A stretch of DNA of 64,000 bases from Streptomyces melanogenes (GCF_014649795.1 NZ_BMTS01000003.1:310001-374000), one strand, 5' to 3'; positions 26,001-36,610 are shown, counted from the first letter of the stretch. Notes: a model not told the origin generated them from the letters alone. Numbers and translations: made by a program.

Positions 26001-26029
26001 GGGTTTGGTCCGCATAAACATCCAAACCC
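26001..26029. promoter_or_regulatory. dyad upstream of ctaC
   Basis: gggtttgg (26001-26008) and ccaaaccc (26022-26029) form a perfect 8-bp inverted repeat around an AT-rich centre (tccgcataaacat), about 86 bp before the ctaC start. It is either an operator or a leader hairpin of the oxidase operon. Confidence 0.45.
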
Positions 26030-26114
26030 CTGCCCGCGGCCAGGGCGGCGACCGACCAGCGAGACGGACGGCCGTAGCCGGCCGGCGCGGGCGAGACTCT
26101 CGGGAAGGCGCTAC

Positions 26115-27086
26115 GTGAGTCCCAACGGCTCCGACCGCTCGTCGCGGCGCCCGATGCGGCGGAAGCTGCTGCAGGTGCTGACCGCGGGCCTGGTCCTGGC
26201 TACCGCCTCCGGTTGCTCGTACAACTGGAAAGACTTCCCTCGCCTCGGTATGCCCACCCCGGTGACGGAAGAGGCTCCGCGGATCCTCTCCCTCTGGCAG
26301 GGTTCGTGGGCGGCAGCGCTCGCCACGGGCGTGCTGGTCTGGGGCCTGATCCTGTGGAGCGTCATCTTCCACCGGCGCAGCCGCACCAAGGTCGAGGTAC
26401 CTCCGCAGACCCGGTACAACATGCCCATCGAGGCGCTGTACACGGTCGTCCCCCTCATCATCGTCTCGGTGCTCTTCTACTTCACCGCGCGTGATGAGTC
26501 GAAGCTCCTCGAGCTCTCCCCCAAGCCGGCGCACACCGTCAACGTGGTCGGCTACCAGTGGAGCTGGGGCTTCAACTACGTCGAGGACGTGGACGGCAAC
26601 CCGGCCACGGGCGACGCCGTGAAGTCCAAGGAGCTGTCCGCCATTCCGGACCGCTTCACCAAGGACTTCCCGGCCGGCGCCGACGGCGTCTACGACGTCG
26701 GCATCCCCGGCACGCGGAACCCGCAGACCGGAAACCCCGGGCCCACGCTGTGGCTGCCCAAGGGCGAGAAGGTCCGCTTCGTGCTGACGTCCCGTGACGT
26801 CATCCACTCCTTCTGGGTGGTCCCCTTCCTGATGAAGCAGGACGTCATCCCGGGGCACACCAACTCCTTCGAGGTGACCCCGACCCAGGAGGGCACCTTC
26901 CTCGGCAAGTGCGCCGAGCTGTGCGGTGTCGACCACTCCCGGATGCTCTTCAACGTGAAGGTCGTCTCCCCGGAGCGCTACCAGCAGCACCTCAAGGAGC
27001 TGGCGGCGAAGGGCAACACCGGCTACGTGCCGGCGGGCATCGCTCAGACCGACCCCGCCAAGAACGCGGAGACGAACAAACTGTGA
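26115..27086 (+). CDS. ctaC: cytochrome c oxidase subunit II
   Basis: Protein of 323 residues, GTG start behind gggaagg. Lipobox ATASGC (Cys34), two membrane helices (~52-75, ~105-125), then the periplasmic-side cupredoxin domain. The CuA ligands are all present: HSFW in the first part and the [12 protein letters not shown] cluster. It takes electrons from the bcc complex's cytochrome c and passes them to subunit I. First gene of ctaC-ctaD-ctaF, with a 4-base overlap to ctaD. Confidence 0.96.
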   Translation: MSPNGSDRSSRRPMRRKLLQVLTAGLVLATASGCSYNWKDFPRLGMPTPVTEEAPRILSLWQGSWAAALATGVLVWGLILWSVIFHRRSRTKVEVPPQTRYNMPIEALYTVVPLIIVSVLFYFTARDESKLLELSPKPAHTVNVVGYQWSWGFNYVEDVDGNPATGDAVKSKELSAIPDRFTKDFPAGADGVYDVGIPGTRNPQTGNPGPTLWLPKGEKVRFVLTSRDVIHSFWVVPFLMKQDVIPGHTNSFEVTPTQEGTFLGKCAELCGVDHSRMLFNVKVVSPERYQQHLKELAAKGNTGYVPAGIAQTDPAKNAETNKL

Positions 27087-28819
27087 GCATCCTCAACGAA
27101 TCCCAGGGTGCCGCGGCAGCAGACGACTCGTACGAGAACGAGCTGCCGGTCCGGCGCAAGCAGCCGGGTAACGTCGTCGTGAAGTGGCTGACCACCACTG
27201 ACCACAAGACGATCGGCACGATGTATCTGGTCACGTCGTTCGCGTTCTTCTGCATCGGCGGCCTGATGGCGCTCTTCATGCGCGCCGAGCTGGCCCGTCC
27301 CGGCACGCAGATCATGTCGAACGAGCAGTTCAACCAGGCGTTCACGATGCACGGCACGATCATGTTGCTGATGTTCGCGACGCCGCTGTTCGCCGGATTC
27401 GCGAACTGGATCATGCCGCTGCAGATCGGCGCGCCCGACGTGGCGTTCCCGCGGCTGAACATGTTCGCCTACTGGCTCTACCTGTTCGGCTCGCTCATCG
27501 CGGTCGGTGGCTTCCTCACCCCGCAGGGCGCGGCCGACTTCGGCTGGTTCGCCTACTCCCCGCTGTCGGACGCGGTCCGCTCGCCGGGCGTCGGCGCCGA
27601 CATGTGGATCATGGGTCTGGCCTTCTCCGGCTTCGGCACGATCCTCGGCTCGGTCAACTTCATCACCACGATCATCTGCATGCGCGCGCCCGGCATGACG
27701 ATGTTCCGTATGCCGATCTTCGTGTGGAACGTCCTGCTGACCGGTGTGCTGGTCCTGCTCGCGTTCCCGGTCCTGGCCGCCGCGCTGTTCGCCCTGGAGG
27801 CGGACCGCAAGTTCGGTGCCCATGTGTTCGACGCCCAAAACGGCGGCGCACTGCTGTGGCAACACCTCTTCTGGTTCTTCGGCCATCCAGAGGTGTACAT
27901 CATCGCCTTGCCCTTCTTCGGCATCATCTCCGAAGTCATCCCAGTGTTCTCCAGAAAGCCGATGTTCGGCTACATGGGCCTGGTGGGCGCGACGATCGCC
28001 ATCGCCGGTCTGTCCGTGACCGTGTGGGCCCACCACATGTACGTCACCGGCGGCGTGCTCTTGCCGTTCTTCTCGTTCATGACGTTCCTCATCGCGGTGC
28101 CAACCGGTGTGAAGTTCTTCAACTGGATCGGCACGATGTGGAAGGGCTCACTGTCCTTCGAGACACCGATGCTCTGGGCCGTCGGCTTCCTGATCACCTT
28201 CACCTTCGGTGGTCTGACCGGCGTCATCCTGGCCTCGCCGCCGATGGACTTCCACGTCTCCGACTCGTACTTCGTCGTCGCGCACTTCCACTACGTCATC
28301 TTCGGCACCGTGGTCTTCGCGATGTTCTCCGGCTTCCACTTCTGGTGGCCGAAGTTCACCGGCAAGATGCTGGACGAGCGCCTGGGCAAGATCACCTTCT
28401 GGACGCTGTTCGTGGGCTTCCACGGCACGTTCCTGGTGCAGCACTGGCTCGGTGCCGAGGGCATGCCGCGTCGTTACGCGGACTACCTCGCGGCCGACGG
28501 CTTCACCGCGCTGAACACGATCTCGACCATCAGCTCGTTCCTGCTCGGTCTGTCGATACTGCCGTTCATGTACAACGTCTGGAAGACGGCGAAGTACGGC
28601 AAGAAGATCGAGGTCGACGACCCGTGGGGCTACGGCCGTTCGCTCGAATGGGCGACGTCGTGCCCGCCGCCGCGGCACAACTTCCTCACCCTGCCGCGTA
28701 TTCGCTCCGAATCCCCGGCGTTCGATCTGCACCACCCTGAGATCGCGGCCCTCGACCAGCTCGAGAACCACGGTCACGGTGGCAAGGCCCTCGCCGGCGG
28801 CAAGGAGGCGGGCAAGTGA
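27083..28819 (+). CDS. ctaD: cytochrome c oxidase subunit I
   Basis: Protein of 578 residues from GTG 27083 (overlap GTGA with ctaC). Twelve helices; haem a and a3/CuB ligands visible: [22 protein letters not shown] (His-Tyr crosslink), [10 protein letters not shown] and [10 protein letters not shown]. This is the catalytic core of the aa3 oxidase reducing oxygen to water. A long soluble C-terminal tail ([18 protein letters not shown]) is typical of actinobacterial subunits. Coupled to ctaF. Confidence 0.97.
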   Translation: MSILNESQGAAAADDSYENELPVRRKQPGNVVVKWLTTTDHKTIGTMYLVTSFAFFCIGGLMALFMRAELARPGTQIMSNEQFNQAFTMHGTIMLLMFATPLFAGFANWIMPLQIGAPDVAFPRLNMFAYWLYLFGSLIAVGGFLTPQGAADFGWFAYSPLSDAVRSPGVGADMWIMGLAFSGFGTILGSVNFITTIICMRAPGMTMFRMPIFVWNVLLTGVLVLLAFPVLAAALFALEADRKFGAHVFDAQNGGALLWQHLFWFFGHPEVYIIALPFFGIISEVIPVFSRKPMFGYMGLVGATIAIAGLSVTVWAHHMYVTGGVLLPFFSFMTFLIAVPTGVKFFNWIGTMWKGSLSFETPMLWAVGFLITFTFGGLTGVILASPPMDFHVSDSYFVVAHFHYVIFGTVVFAMFSGFHFWWPKFTGKMLDERLGKITFWTLFVGFHGTFLVQHWLGAEGMPRRYADYLAADGFTALNTISTISSFLLGLSILPFMYNVWKTAKYGKKIEVDDPWGYGRSLEWATSCPPPRHNFLTLPRIRSESPAFDLHHPEIAALDQLENHGHGGKALAGGKEAGK

Positions 28820-29214
28820 AGATCCAGGGCAAGATGTTCCTCTGGCTCTCCGCCTTCATTCTGATCATGGCCGTCGTGTACGGCGTGTGGTCGAAGGAGC
28901 CGGCCGGTGCGACCGCTCTCGTGATGGCCTTCGGCCTGAGCGTGATGATCGGCTTCTACCTGGCCTTCACGGCCCGGCGGGTCGACGCGGGCGCGCAGGA
29001 CGACAAGGAAGCCGATGTCGCGGACGACGCCGGTGAGCTGGGATTCTTCTCCCCGCACAGCTGGCAGCCGCTCTCGCTGGCGGTCGGTGGCGCGCTCGCG
29101 TTCCTGGCCATCGCGATGGGCTGGTGGCTGCTGTACTTCTCGGCGCCGCTGATCCTGGTCGGCATCTACGGCTGGGTGTTCGAGTACTACCGCGGCGAGA
29201 ACCAGAACCAGTAG
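28816..29214 (+). CDS. ctaF: actinobacterial cytochrome c oxidase subunit IV
   Basis: Protein of 132 residues with four membrane helices in two pairs around a polar acidic loop ([16 protein letters not shown]). The sequence [16 protein letters not shown] at the start and the [11 protein letters not shown] end are characteristic of CtaF, a subunit found in the actinobacterial bcc-aa3 supercomplex. GTG start overlaps the ctaD stop. Last gene of the transcript; a strong terminator follows. Confidence 0.94.
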   Translation: MKIQGKMFLWLSAFILIMAVVYGVWSKEPAGATALVMAFGLSVMIGFYLAFTARRVDAGAQDDKEADVADDAGELGFFSPHSWQPLSLAVGGALAFLAIAMGWWLLYFSAPLILVGIYGWVFEYYRGENQNQ

Positions 29215-29233
29215 GTCCTCGTACGCACCTGTG

Positions 29234-29271
29234 AAAGGGCCCCGCGGCTCGGATGAGCCGCGGGGCCCTTT
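29234..29271 (+). terminator. terminator after ctaF
   Basis: Perfect 17-bp stem (aaagggccccgcggctc and complement, loop ggat), ending in ttt. Typical intrinsic-type hairpin. Confidence 0.85.
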
Positions 29272-29364
29272 CGCGTACCCGGGGCCCGTGCGGGCCCCGT
29301 TGGGCCGTCGGGGGAGCGCCGCCCGTTTGCAGTCCTCCGGCGCGCCGAACCCGCCCGCGCTTCA

Positions 29365-29370
29365 TAACGT
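29365..29370 (+). promoter_or_regulatory. -10 hexamer of candidate leaderless promoter, L,D-transpeptidase
   Basis: taacgt, with six bases between it and the ATG at 29377 and no Shine-Dalgarno. The expected transcription start coincides with the start codon, so the mRNA may be leaderless. No clear -35. Confidence 0.4.
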
Positions 29371-29376
29371 GTGGTC

Positions 29377-30630
29377 ATGAGTCACGCACCGCGTACCCGT
29401 ACCGTCCTGAGCTGCACCCTGCTGGTCATTGCCCTCGGGGCGGGCGCCGGCGCGTGCGGCCGCTCCGACAGCAACCCGCTCTCGGCCAAGCCGTACGACG
29501 CGGCCGGCCAGATCGCGTACAACGGCCCGGCGGGCAGCGCGAAGGCGGATCCGGACCGGCCCCTGGAGATCACCGCCAGGGGCGGCCGCGGGCGCATCAC
29601 GGACGTGCTGGCCCTGGACGCCGCGGGGCGCCATCTGGCGGGCGAGCTGGACGGCGACGGGAACCGCTGGCACTCCACGGCCCCGCTGGTCGCGGGCACC
29701 CACTACACGGTGGTGGTCTCCACGGAGGACTCGGACGGGGCTCCAGGGCGCCGTACGCTGACGTTCGACACGACCGCGCCCAAAGACGTCGTGAAGGTCG
29801 AATTCGGCCCGGACGCGGGCAAGTACGGCGTCGGGCAGCCCATCACGGCGGAGCTGAGCAAGCCGGTCAAGGACAAGGCGGCCCGGGCGGTCGTGGAGCG
29901 CGCCCTGAAGGTCGAGTCCACGCCCTCGGTGGAGGGCGCCTGGTACTGGGTCGACGACAAGACGCTGCACTACCGGCCCAAGGAGTACTGGCCCACCGAC
30001 GCCACCATCAGGGCCTCCTCGCGCCTGGAGGGCGTCAAGATCGCGGACAAGCTGTACGGCGGCCCCGCGCACCCTCTGAAGATCACCACCGGTGACCGCA
30101 TCGAGGCCATCACGGACGCGTCCTCGCACTACATGACGGTCAAACGCAACGGAGAAGTGATCAATACCATCCCGGTGACCACCGGAAAGCCGGGCTTTTC
30201 CACCCGAAACGGCGTCAAGGTGGTGCTGGGCAAGCAGTACTTCGTACGGATGCGCGGGGAGACGGTCGGCATCTCGTCCAGCAGTGCCGACGCGTACGAC
30301 CTGCCGGTCTACTACGCGACGAGGGTCACCTGGAGCGGCGAGTACGTGCACGCCGCGCCCTGGTCGGTGGGCTCGCAGGGCTCCGAGAACGTCAGCCACG
30401 GCTGTACGGGCATGTCCACCGGGAACGCCGCGTGGTTCTACGAGAACGTCACCGAGGGCGACATCGTCAAGGTCGTCAACAGCATCGGCGAGGACATGAC
30501 GCCCTTCGACAACGGCTTCGGCGACTGGAACGTGGACTGGGACAAGTGGCGCAAGGGCAGCGTGCTGCAGGCCGACCTGAAGGCCGGGCAGAGCAAGCTG
30601 AACTCCGCCCGGCTGCGGCCGCAGGTCTAG
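29377..30630 (+). CDS. L,D-transpeptidase lipoprotein
   Basis: About 417 residues. Signal with lipobox GAGAC (Cys27), two Ig-like domains (~45-250), then a YkuD catalytic domain with HAAPWS and SHGCTGMS (catalytic Cys343). Such enzymes form 3-3 crosslinks in peptidoglycan, which are abundant in actinobacteria. Architecture matches the LdtMt2/YkuD-Ig type. ATG at 29377 is preferred; a GTG two codons earlier is possible. It sits between the two halves of the respiratory gene cluster and is convergent with the pseudo-receiver gene. Confidence 0.92.
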   Translation: MSHAPRTRTVLSCTLLVIALGAGAGACGRSDSNPLSAKPYDAAGQIAYNGPAGSAKADPDRPLEITARGGRGRITDVLALDAAGRHLAGELDGDGNRWHSTAPLVAGTHYTVVVSTEDSDGAPGRRTLTFDTTAPKDVVKVEFGPDAGKYGVGQPITAELSKPVKDKAARAVVERALKVESTPSVEGAWYWVDDKTLHYRPKEYWPTDATIRASSRLEGVKIADKLYGGPAHPLKITTGDRIEAITDASSHYMTVKRNGEVINTIPVTTGKPGFSTRNGVKVVLGKQYFVRMRGETVGISSSSADAYDLPVYYATRVTWSGEYVHAAPWSVGSQGSENVSHGCTGMSTGNAAWFYENVTEGDIVKVVNSIGEDMTPFDNGFGDWNVDWDKWRKGSVLQADLKAGQSKLNSARLRPQV

Positions 30631-30649
30631 GTCCCGCCCGGTGGGGGGA

Positions 30650-31066
30650 TCAGGCCTGAGCGGCCAGGGCGCCGTTCGGGCGCCGCGAACGGATCAGGGC
30701 GGCCAGTGCGGCCGCGAACTCGACCGGTTCGACCGGGAGGGTCACCGCGGCGTCCGCACGGCTCCAGGTGGCCAGCCAGGCGTCCTGCGGGCGCCCGATG
30801 AGCAGCAGCACGGGCGGGCAGTCGAAGATCTCGTCCTTGATCTGCCGGCAGATCCCCATGCCGCCGGCCGGGACGGCCTCCCCGTCCAGGACGCAGACGT
30901 CGATGCCGCCGCGGTCCAGTTCCTTGAGGACGGCGTGCGGGGTTGCGCACTCCAGGAAGGTCACCGGGGGAACGTCGGAGGCGGGCCTGCGTCCGGCGGC
31001 GAGCCGCACCTGCTCACGGGTGTTCGCGTCGTCGCTGTAGACAAGTACGGTGGCGCTCGACTGCAT
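30650..31066 (-). CDS. receiver-like protein (pseudo-receiver)
   Basis: Protein of 138 residues with a Shine-Dalgarno cggaggaac before its ATG. Folds like a CheY receiver: VLVYSDDAN (acidic pair), VCVLDGEAVPAG (position of the phospho-Asp), and an RSRRPNG tail, but the conserved lysine near the end is replaced (TLPVEP). It has no output domain. Probably a non-canonical or atypical receiver that works by protein contact. It is divergent from ctaE, 178 bp apart, so it could share control with the cytochrome genes; function unknown. Confidence 0.8.
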   Translation of the reverse strand: MQSSATVLVYSDDANTREQVRLAAGRRPASDVPPVTFLECATPHAVLKELDRGGIDVCVLDGEAVPAGGMGICRQIKDEIFDCPPVLLLIGRPQDAWLATWSRADAAVTLPVEPVEFAAALAALIRSRRPNGALAAQA

Positions 31067-31233
31067 TGTTCCTCCGATTCGACGGCGGTACGGGCTCGGG
31101 AGCCGATGCGCGGATGCTACTCCGTCCGACACCGCGTCAACACCGGTTCGGCGAGCGCCCCGATGGGCCGTTCGGGCAGGACACGGGGTGCGGACACACC
31201 GAACGGCACCCCCCGGAGTGAGCGCGAGATAAG

Positions 31234-31254
31234 CGACCGACATAATGTCGGTCG
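31234..31254. promoter_or_regulatory. perfect palindrome overlapping the ctaE start codon
   Basis: cgaccgacat, one central base, atgtcggtcg: a 10-bp perfect inverted repeat in which the second arm contains the ATG at 31245. It also contains cataat (31241-31246), a plausible -10 element. It could be a regulator site or an RNA hairpin hiding the start. Confidence 0.6.
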
Positions 31255-31865
31255 TGGCGACAGCAACGACAGTAGAAACCGGGCACGCGCACCCGTCGGT
31301 CAATCGGCCGAACCTCACCAGCGTCGGAACCATCATCTGGCTGAGTTCCGAGCTGATGTTCTTCGCGGCCCTCTTCGCGATGTACTTCACCCTGCGATCG
31401 GTGACGGGTGCCGAGCACTGGAAGGAAATGGCGTCCTCGCTGAACCTTCCGTTCTCGGCGACGAACACCACGATCCTGGTGCTCTCCTCCCTCACCTGCC
31501 AGCTCGGCGTCTTCGCCGCCGAGCGGGGCGACGTGAAGAAGCTGCGCACCTGGTTCACGATCACGTTCGTGATGGGTGCGATCTTCATCGGAGGCCAGGT
31601 CTTCGAGTACACCGAGCTGGTGAAGAAGGACGGCCTCTCGCTGTCCTCCGACCCGTACGGCTCGGTGTTCTACCTGACCACCGGCTTCCACGGTCTGCAT
31701 GTGACGGGCGGTCTGATCGCCTTCCTGCTGGTCCTCGGCAGGACCTACGCGGCCAGAAGGTTCACCCACGAGCAGGCGACCGCCGCCATCGTCGTGTCCT
31801 ACTACTGGCACTTCGTCGATGTCGTCTGGATCGGCCTCTTCGCCACGATCTACCTGATCAAGTAA
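31245..31865 (+). CDS. ctaE: cytochrome c oxidase subunit III
   Basis: Protein of 206 residues with five membrane helices; motifs [39 protein letters not shown] and [14 protein letters not shown] are diagnostic. Begins the ctaE-qcrC-qcrA-qcrB operon. Start ATG 31245 is within a palindrome and has no Shine-Dalgarno; a GTG at 31254 could be used if the transcript starts there. Confidence 0.95.
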   Translation: MSVVATATTVETGHAHPSVNRPNLTSVGTIIWLSSELMFFAALFAMYFTLRSVTGAEHWKEMASSLNLPFSATNTTILVLSSLTCQLGVFAAERGDVKKLRTWFTITFVMGAIFIGGQVFEYTELVKKDGLSLSSDPYGSVFYLTTGFHGLHVTGGLIAFLLVLGRTYAARRFTHEQATAAIVVSYYWHFVDVVWIGLFATIYLIK

Positions 31866-31928
31866 TCGGGCCCGCAGACCCGACACCATCCCGCATCGAC
31901 GCAGAAGATCCTGACACCGGGGTAATCC

Positions 31929-32738
31929 GTGAAAAAGCTCTCCGCACGACGACGCCATCCGCTGGCGGCGCTCGTCGTCCTACTCCTCGCGCTGGCGGCC
32001 ACCGGGGGGCTGTACGCCGCGTTCGCGCCCGCGGACAAGGCGAAGGCCGACGAAACCGCCCAGTCCCTCGCCATCGACGAGGGCAAGAAGCTCTACTCCG
32101 TCGGCTGCGCCAGCTGCCACGGAACCGGCGGTCAGGGCACCTCTGACGGCCCGTCCCTGGTCGGCGTCGGCTCCGCCGCCGTGGACTTCCAGGTCGGCAC
32201 CGGCCGTATGCCGGCGCAGCAGCCCGGCGCCCAGGTGCCGAAGAAGAAGGTCATCTACTCGCAGGCCGAGATCGACCAGCTCGCCGCGTACGTCGCCTCC
32301 CTCGGCGCCGGCCCGATCAAGCCGACCGAGAAGCAGTACAGCCCGGAAGGCGCGGACATCGCCAAGGGTGGCGAACTGTTCCGTACCAACTGCGCCCAGT
32401 GCCACAACTTCTCCGGCAAGGGCGGTGCGCTGACGCACGGCAAGTACGCCCCCAGCCTGGAGGGCGTGGAACCGAAGCACATCTACGAGGCCATGCAGAC
32501 CGGCCCGCAGAACATGCCGTCGTTCCCCGACACGACGATGCCGCAGAAGCAGAAGCAGGACATCATCGCGTACCTGGACGCCGTGAACAGTGAGAAGACG
32601 GCGAGCCCCGGTGGTCTCTCGCTCGGTGGCCTCGGCCCCGTCAGCGAGGGTCTGTTCGCGTGGATCTTCGGCCTCGGTGCCCTCATCGCAGTCGCCATCT
32701 GGATCGCGGCCCACTCCGCTAAGGCCAAGAAGTCATGA
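31929..32738 (+). CDS. qcrC: dihaem cytochrome c subunit of the bcc complex
   Basis: Protein of 269 residues. Uncleaved N-terminal anchor, two haem-binding motifs CASCH (60-64) and CAQCH (155-159), with axial Met candidates (TGRMPAQQ and QNMPSFPD), and a C-terminal membrane helix. In actinobacteria this fused dihaem cytochrome replaces soluble cytochrome c, linking the bcc complex directly to the aa3 oxidase. GTG start; followed by qcrA with a 4-base overlap. Confidence 0.96.
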   Translation: MKKLSARRRHPLAALVVLLLALAATGGLYAAFAPADKAKADETAQSLAIDEGKKLYSVGCASCHGTGGQGTSDGPSLVGVGSAAVDFQVGTGRMPAQQPGAQVPKKKVIYSQAEIDQLAAYVASLGAGPIKPTEKQYSPEGADIAKGGELFRTNCAQCHNFSGKGGALTHGKYAPSLEGVEPKHIYEAMQTGPQNMPSFPDTTMPQKQKQDIIAYLDAVNSEKTASPGGLSLGGLGPVSEGLFAWIFGLGALIAVAIWIAAHSAKAKKS

Positions 32739-33784
32739 GTAGCCAAGACAATTCCGAGAACCTGCCCAGCGAGCAGGACCCCGAGCACGGCTCGGTCGAG
32801 CGCGCCCGCGACCCGTTCGCGGACCCGGGGCTGCCGCCCCACAAGCCGCGCGTCCAGGACATCGACGAGGCGGCCGCCAGGCGCTCCGAGCGCGTGGTCG
32901 CCGGTCTCTTCATGCTCTCGATGGTCGCGACGGTCGCCTTCATCGCGTCCTTCGTGATCTTCCCGATCGACAAGATCGTCTACATCTTCCCGTTCGGGCA
33001 CGTCAGCGCGCTCAACTTCTCCCTGGGTCTGACCCTGGGCGTCGCGCTGTTCGCCATCGGCGCCGGCGCGGTCCACTGGGCCCGCACGCTGATGTCCGAC
33101 GAGGAGATGTCCGACGAGCGCCACGAGATCGCGGCGCCGCCGGAGGTCCGCGAGAAGGTCATGCAGGACTGGGCGGACGGCGTCCGCGAGTCCGGCTTCG
33201 GCCGCCGCAAGCTCATCCGCAACACCATGTACGGCGCGCTGGCCATGGTGCCGCTCGCCGGTGTGGTGCTCCTGCGCGACCTGGGCACCCTGCCCGAGGA
33301 CAAGCTGCGCAAGACGATGTGGGCCAAGGGCAAGGCCCTCATCAACATGAACACCAACGAGCCGCTCCGTCCCGAGGACGTGGCCGTGGGCTCGCTCACC
33401 TTCGCCAAGCCCGAGGGCCTGGAGGAGGACCAGCACGACTTCCAGACCCAGATCGCCAAGGCGGCCCTGATGATCGTCCGGCTGCAGCCGGAGAACATCA
33501 AGGACAAGCGCGAGCTGGAGTGGTCGCACCAGGGCATCGTGGCGTTCTCGAAGATCTGCACCCACGTCGGTTGCCCGATCAGCCTGTACGAGCAGCAGAC
33601 CCACCACGTGCTCTGCCCGTGCCACCAGTCCACCTTCGACCTCTCCGACGGGGCCCGCGTCATCTTCGGCCCGGCCGGTCACGCTCTGCCGCAGCTGCGG
33701 ATCGGCGTGAACAGCGAGGGTTACCTCGAAGCGCTCGGCGACTTCGAAGAGCCCGTCGGTCCTGCCTTCTGGGAGCGCGGATGA
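32735..33784 (+). CDS. qcrA: Rieske iron-sulfur subunit of the bcc complex
   Basis: Protein of 349 residues. Long acidic cytoplasmic N-terminus, three membrane helices (actinobacterial type), then the Rieske domain with CTHVGC and CPCHQSTF binding the [2Fe-2S] cluster. Takes electrons from menaquinol and passes them to QcrC. ATG overlaps qcrC; its own stop overlaps qcrB. Confidence 0.96.
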   Translation: MSSQDNSENLPSEQDPEHGSVERARDPFADPGLPPHKPRVQDIDEAAARRSERVVAGLFMLSMVATVAFIASFVIFPIDKIVYIFPFGHVSALNFSLGLTLGVALFAIGAGAVHWARTLMSDEEMSDERHEIAAPPEVREKVMQDWADGVRESGFGRRKLIRNTMYGALAMVPLAGVVLLRDLGTLPEDKLRKTMWAKGKALINMNTNEPLRPEDVAVGSLTFAKPEGLEEDQHDFQTQIAKAALMIVRLQPENIKDKRELEWSHQGIVAFSKICTHVGCPISLYEQQTHHVLCPCHQSTFDLSDGARVIFGPAGHALPQLRIGVNSEGYLEALGDFEEPVGPAFWERG

Positions 33785-35409
33785 GCACCACCACGACTGA
33801 CGAACGGCGCGAGGCCGGGAACGGCGAGAAGTTCGCCGACTGGGCCGACGGCCGGCTGGGGATCTACACCCTGGCCAAGACCAACATGCGCAAGATCTTC
33901 CCGGACCACTGGTCCTTCATGCTCGGCGAGATCTGCATGTACAGCTTCATCATCATCATCCTCACGGGTGTGTATCTGACGCTGTTCTTCCACCCGAGCA
34001 TGAACGAGGTCGTCTACGACGGCTCCTACGTTCCGCTCCAGGGCGTGCAGATGTCCGAGGCGTTCAACTCGACCATGCACATCAGCTTCGATGTGCGCGG
34101 TGGTCTGCTGATCCGGCAGATCCACCACTGGGCGGCGCTGATCTTCCTCGCCGGCATGTTCGTGCACATGATGCGCGTCTTCTTCACGGGCGCGTTCCGC
34201 AAGCCGCGCGAGGTCAACTGGCTCTTCGGCTTCCTGCTGTTCTTCTGCGGCATGTTCACCGGCTTCACCGGCTACTCGCTCCCGGACGACCTGCTCTCGG
34301 GCACCGGCGTCCGCTTCATGGAGGGCGCCATCCTGGGCGTGCCGGTCGTCGGCACGTACCTGTCGTTCTTCATCTACGGCGGCGAGTTCCCCGGCGGCGA
34401 CTTCGTGGCCCGGTTCTACTCGGTCCACATCCTGCTGCTGCCCGGCATCATGCTCGGCCTGATGATCACTCACCTGATCCTGGTCTTCTACCACAAGCAC
34501 ACCCAGTTCGCGGGCCCCGGCCGCACCAACAAGAACGTCGTGGGCGCGCCGCTGCTGCCCGTCTACACGGCCAAGGCCGGCGGCTTCTTCTTCCTGGTGT
34601 TCGGTGTCATCGCGATCATCGCGGCGATCGCCTCGATCAACCCGATCTGGGAGATCGGTCCGTACCGCCCGGACCAGGTGTCGACCGGCGCCCAGCCCGA
34701 CTGGTACATGGGCTTCGCCGAAGGCCTGATCCGCGTCATGCCGGGCTGGGAGATCAACCTGTGGGGCCACACGCTGGTCCTCGGTGTGTTCATCCCGCTG
34801 GTGATCTTCCCGCTGGTGCTCTTCGCGATCGCGGCCTACCCGTTCATCGAGGCCTGGATCACCAAGGACACCCGCGAGCACCACATCGCCGACCGTCCGC
34901 GCAACGCTCCGGTCCGCACCGGCATCGGTGTGGCGTGGGTGACCGCGTACATGGTGATGCTGGTCGGCGGTGGCAACGACCTGTGGGCGACCAACTTCCA
35001 CCTGTCGCTCAACGCCATCACCTGGTTCGTCCGGATCGCGTTCTTCGTCGGCCCGGTCGTCGCGTTCATCATCACCAAGCGGATCTGCCTGGGCCTGCAG
35101 CGCCGGGACGCCGAGAAGGTGCTGCACGGTCGCGAGACCGGCATCATCAAGCGGTTGCCGCACGGTGAGTTCGTCGAGGTCCACGAGCCGCTCGACGCCG
35201 GTCAGCTCTACAAGCTCACCGCGCACGAGCAGACCCGCCCGGCCGAGCTGCCCGCGGCCGTCGACGAGAACGGTGTCAAGCGCAAGGTCTCCGCCATGGA
35301 GAAGCTGCGCGTCAAGCTCCACAAGGGTTACTTCGGCGAGCAGAGCCAGATCGCCAAGCCGACCGCGGAGGAGTTCGAGGAGATCACCAGCGGCCACGGC
35401 CACCACTGA
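33781..35409 (+). CDS. qcrB: cytochrome b subunit of the bcc complex
   Basis: Protein of 542 residues. Eight or more helices with the four haem-ligand histidines ([41 protein letters not shown]) and the quinol site (PDWYMGF in place of PEWY, as in actinobacteria). A C-terminal extension of ~120 soluble residues ends in GHGHH, again typical. Last gene of the operon; terminator 37 bp after the stop. Confidence 0.96.
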   Translation: MSTTTTDERREAGNGEKFADWADGRLGIYTLAKTNMRKIFPDHWSFMLGEICMYSFIIIILTGVYLTLFFHPSMNEVVYDGSYVPLQGVQMSEAFNSTMHISFDVRGGLLIRQIHHWAALIFLAGMFVHMMRVFFTGAFRKPREVNWLFGFLLFFCGMFTGFTGYSLPDDLLSGTGVRFMEGAILGVPVVGTYLSFFIYGGEFPGGDFVARFYSVHILLLPGIMLGLMITHLILVFYHKHTQFAGPGRTNKNVVGAPLLPVYTAKAGGFFFLVFGVIAIIAAIASINPIWEIGPYRPDQVSTGAQPDWYMGFAEGLIRVMPGWEINLWGHTLVLGVFIPLVIFPLVLFAIAAYPFIEAWITKDTREHHIADRPRNAPVRTGIGVAWVTAYMVMLVGGGNDLWATNFHLSLNAITWFVRIAFFVGPVVAFIITKRICLGLQRRDAEKVLHGRETGIIKRLPHGEFVEVHEPLDAGQLYKLTAHEQTRPAELPAAVDENGVKRKVSAMEKLRVKLHKGYFGEQSQIAKPTAEEFEEITSGHGHH

Positions 35410-35446
35410 TCCCCTCCCAGCGAGACCGCTGTACGCCACACAGCAC

Positions 35447-35477
35447 AGGGCCCCGTCCACCGCGTGGACGGGGCCCT
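35447..35477 (+). terminator. terminator after qcrB
   Basis: Perfect 14-bp stem (agggccccgtccac, loop cgc, complement), followed by tt. Confidence 0.85.
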
Positions 35478-35545
35478 TCGCCGTCCCGGCGGGCTGGATA
35501 GGGTGTTCCCATTCCCATATCCGTCGATGGACCCAGGAGCGGACC

Positions 35546-36610
35546 ATGAACGTTGTGACCCCGGTTGGCGGCGACAGCGTGGCGGCCTACTCCTGGCCGG
35601 GCGTACTGGACGCACTGCTGAACGGCAAGGACCAGAGCGCCGAGGCGACCGCCTGGGCGATGGACTCGATCATGCGCGGCGAGGCGACCGACGCGCAGAT
35701 CGCCGGGTTCGCCGTGGCCCTGCGCGCCAAGGGCGAGACCGTCACCGAGATCAGCGGCATGGTCCGCGCGATGTACGAGCACGCCAACCTCATCGAGGTG
35801 CCCGGCCGGACCGTGGACATCGTCGGCACCGGCGGCGACGGCGCCAAGACCGTCAACATCTCCACCATGTCCTCCATCGTGGTGGCGGGCACCGGCGCCA
35901 AGGTCGTCAAGCACGGCAACCGGGCCGCGTCCTCGGCCAGCGGCGCCTCCGACGTCCTGGAGAAGCTCGGCGTCAACCTCGACCTCACGCCCCGGCAGGT
36001 GGTCCAGGTCGCCGAGGAGGCGGGCGTCACCTTCTGCTTCGCGGTGAAGTTCCACCCCGCCCTGCGGTACGTCGCCGCCGCGCGCCGCGAGCTCGGCATC
36101 CGCACCACCTTCAACTTCCTCGGTCCGCTCACCAACCCGGCCCGGGTCAAGGCCCAGGCCACCGGGGTCGCGGACGCGCGCATGGCGCCGATCGTGGCCG
36201 GGGTGCTCGCCGAGCGCGGCTCCTCCGCGCTGGTGTTCCGCGGCGACGACGGCATGGACGAGCTGACGACCACCGCGACCTCCCGGGTCTGGGTGGTACG
36301 GGACGGGGCCGTGCGCGAGGAGCCGTTCGACCCCAGGGACGTGGGCATCGACCTGGTGCCGGTGGAGGCGCTGCGGGGCGCGGACGCCTCGTACAACGCG
36401 GACGTCGCCCGCCGGCTGCTGGGCGGTGAGAGAGGGCCGGTGCGGGACGCGGTGCTGCTCAACTCGGCGGCGGCGCTCGTCGCGCTCGACCCGGGCCCGG
36501 GGAGCCTGGAGGAGCAGATCCGGGCCGGGATCGCCCAGGCGGCCGAGGCGATCGACTCCGGCGCGGCGCGGCGGGCCCTGGAGCGGTGGGTGGCCGCGAG
36601 CAACGCCTGA
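35546..36610 (+). CDS. trpD: anthranilate phosphoribosyltransferase
   Basis: Protein of 354 residues. Tryptophan pathway enzyme joining anthranilate to phosphoribosyl pyrophosphate. Motifs: [17 protein letters not shown] (PRPP loop), [31 protein letters not shown] and [13 protein letters not shown]. Shine-Dalgarno aggagc before the ATG. Not linked to other trp genes here, as is usual in Streptomyces. No trp leader peptide or attenuator is visible in the 136 bp upstream. Followed by a strong hairpin. Confidence 0.96.
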   Translation: MNVVTPVGGDSVAAYSWPGVLDALLNGKDQSAEATAWAMDSIMRGEATDAQIAGFAVALRAKGETVTEISGMVRAMYEHANLIEVPGRTVDIVGTGGDGAKTVNISTMSSIVVAGTGAKVVKHGNRAASSASGASDVLEKLGVNLDLTPRQVVQVAEEAGVTFCFAVKFHPALRYVAAARRELGIRTTFNFLGPLTNPARVKAQATGVADARMAPIVAGVLAERGSSALVFRGDDGMDELTTTATSRVWVVRDGAVREEPFDPRDVGIDLVPVEALRGADASYNADVARRLLGGERGPVRDAVLLNSAAALVALDPGPGSLEEQIRAGIAQAAEAIDSGAARRALERWVAASNA

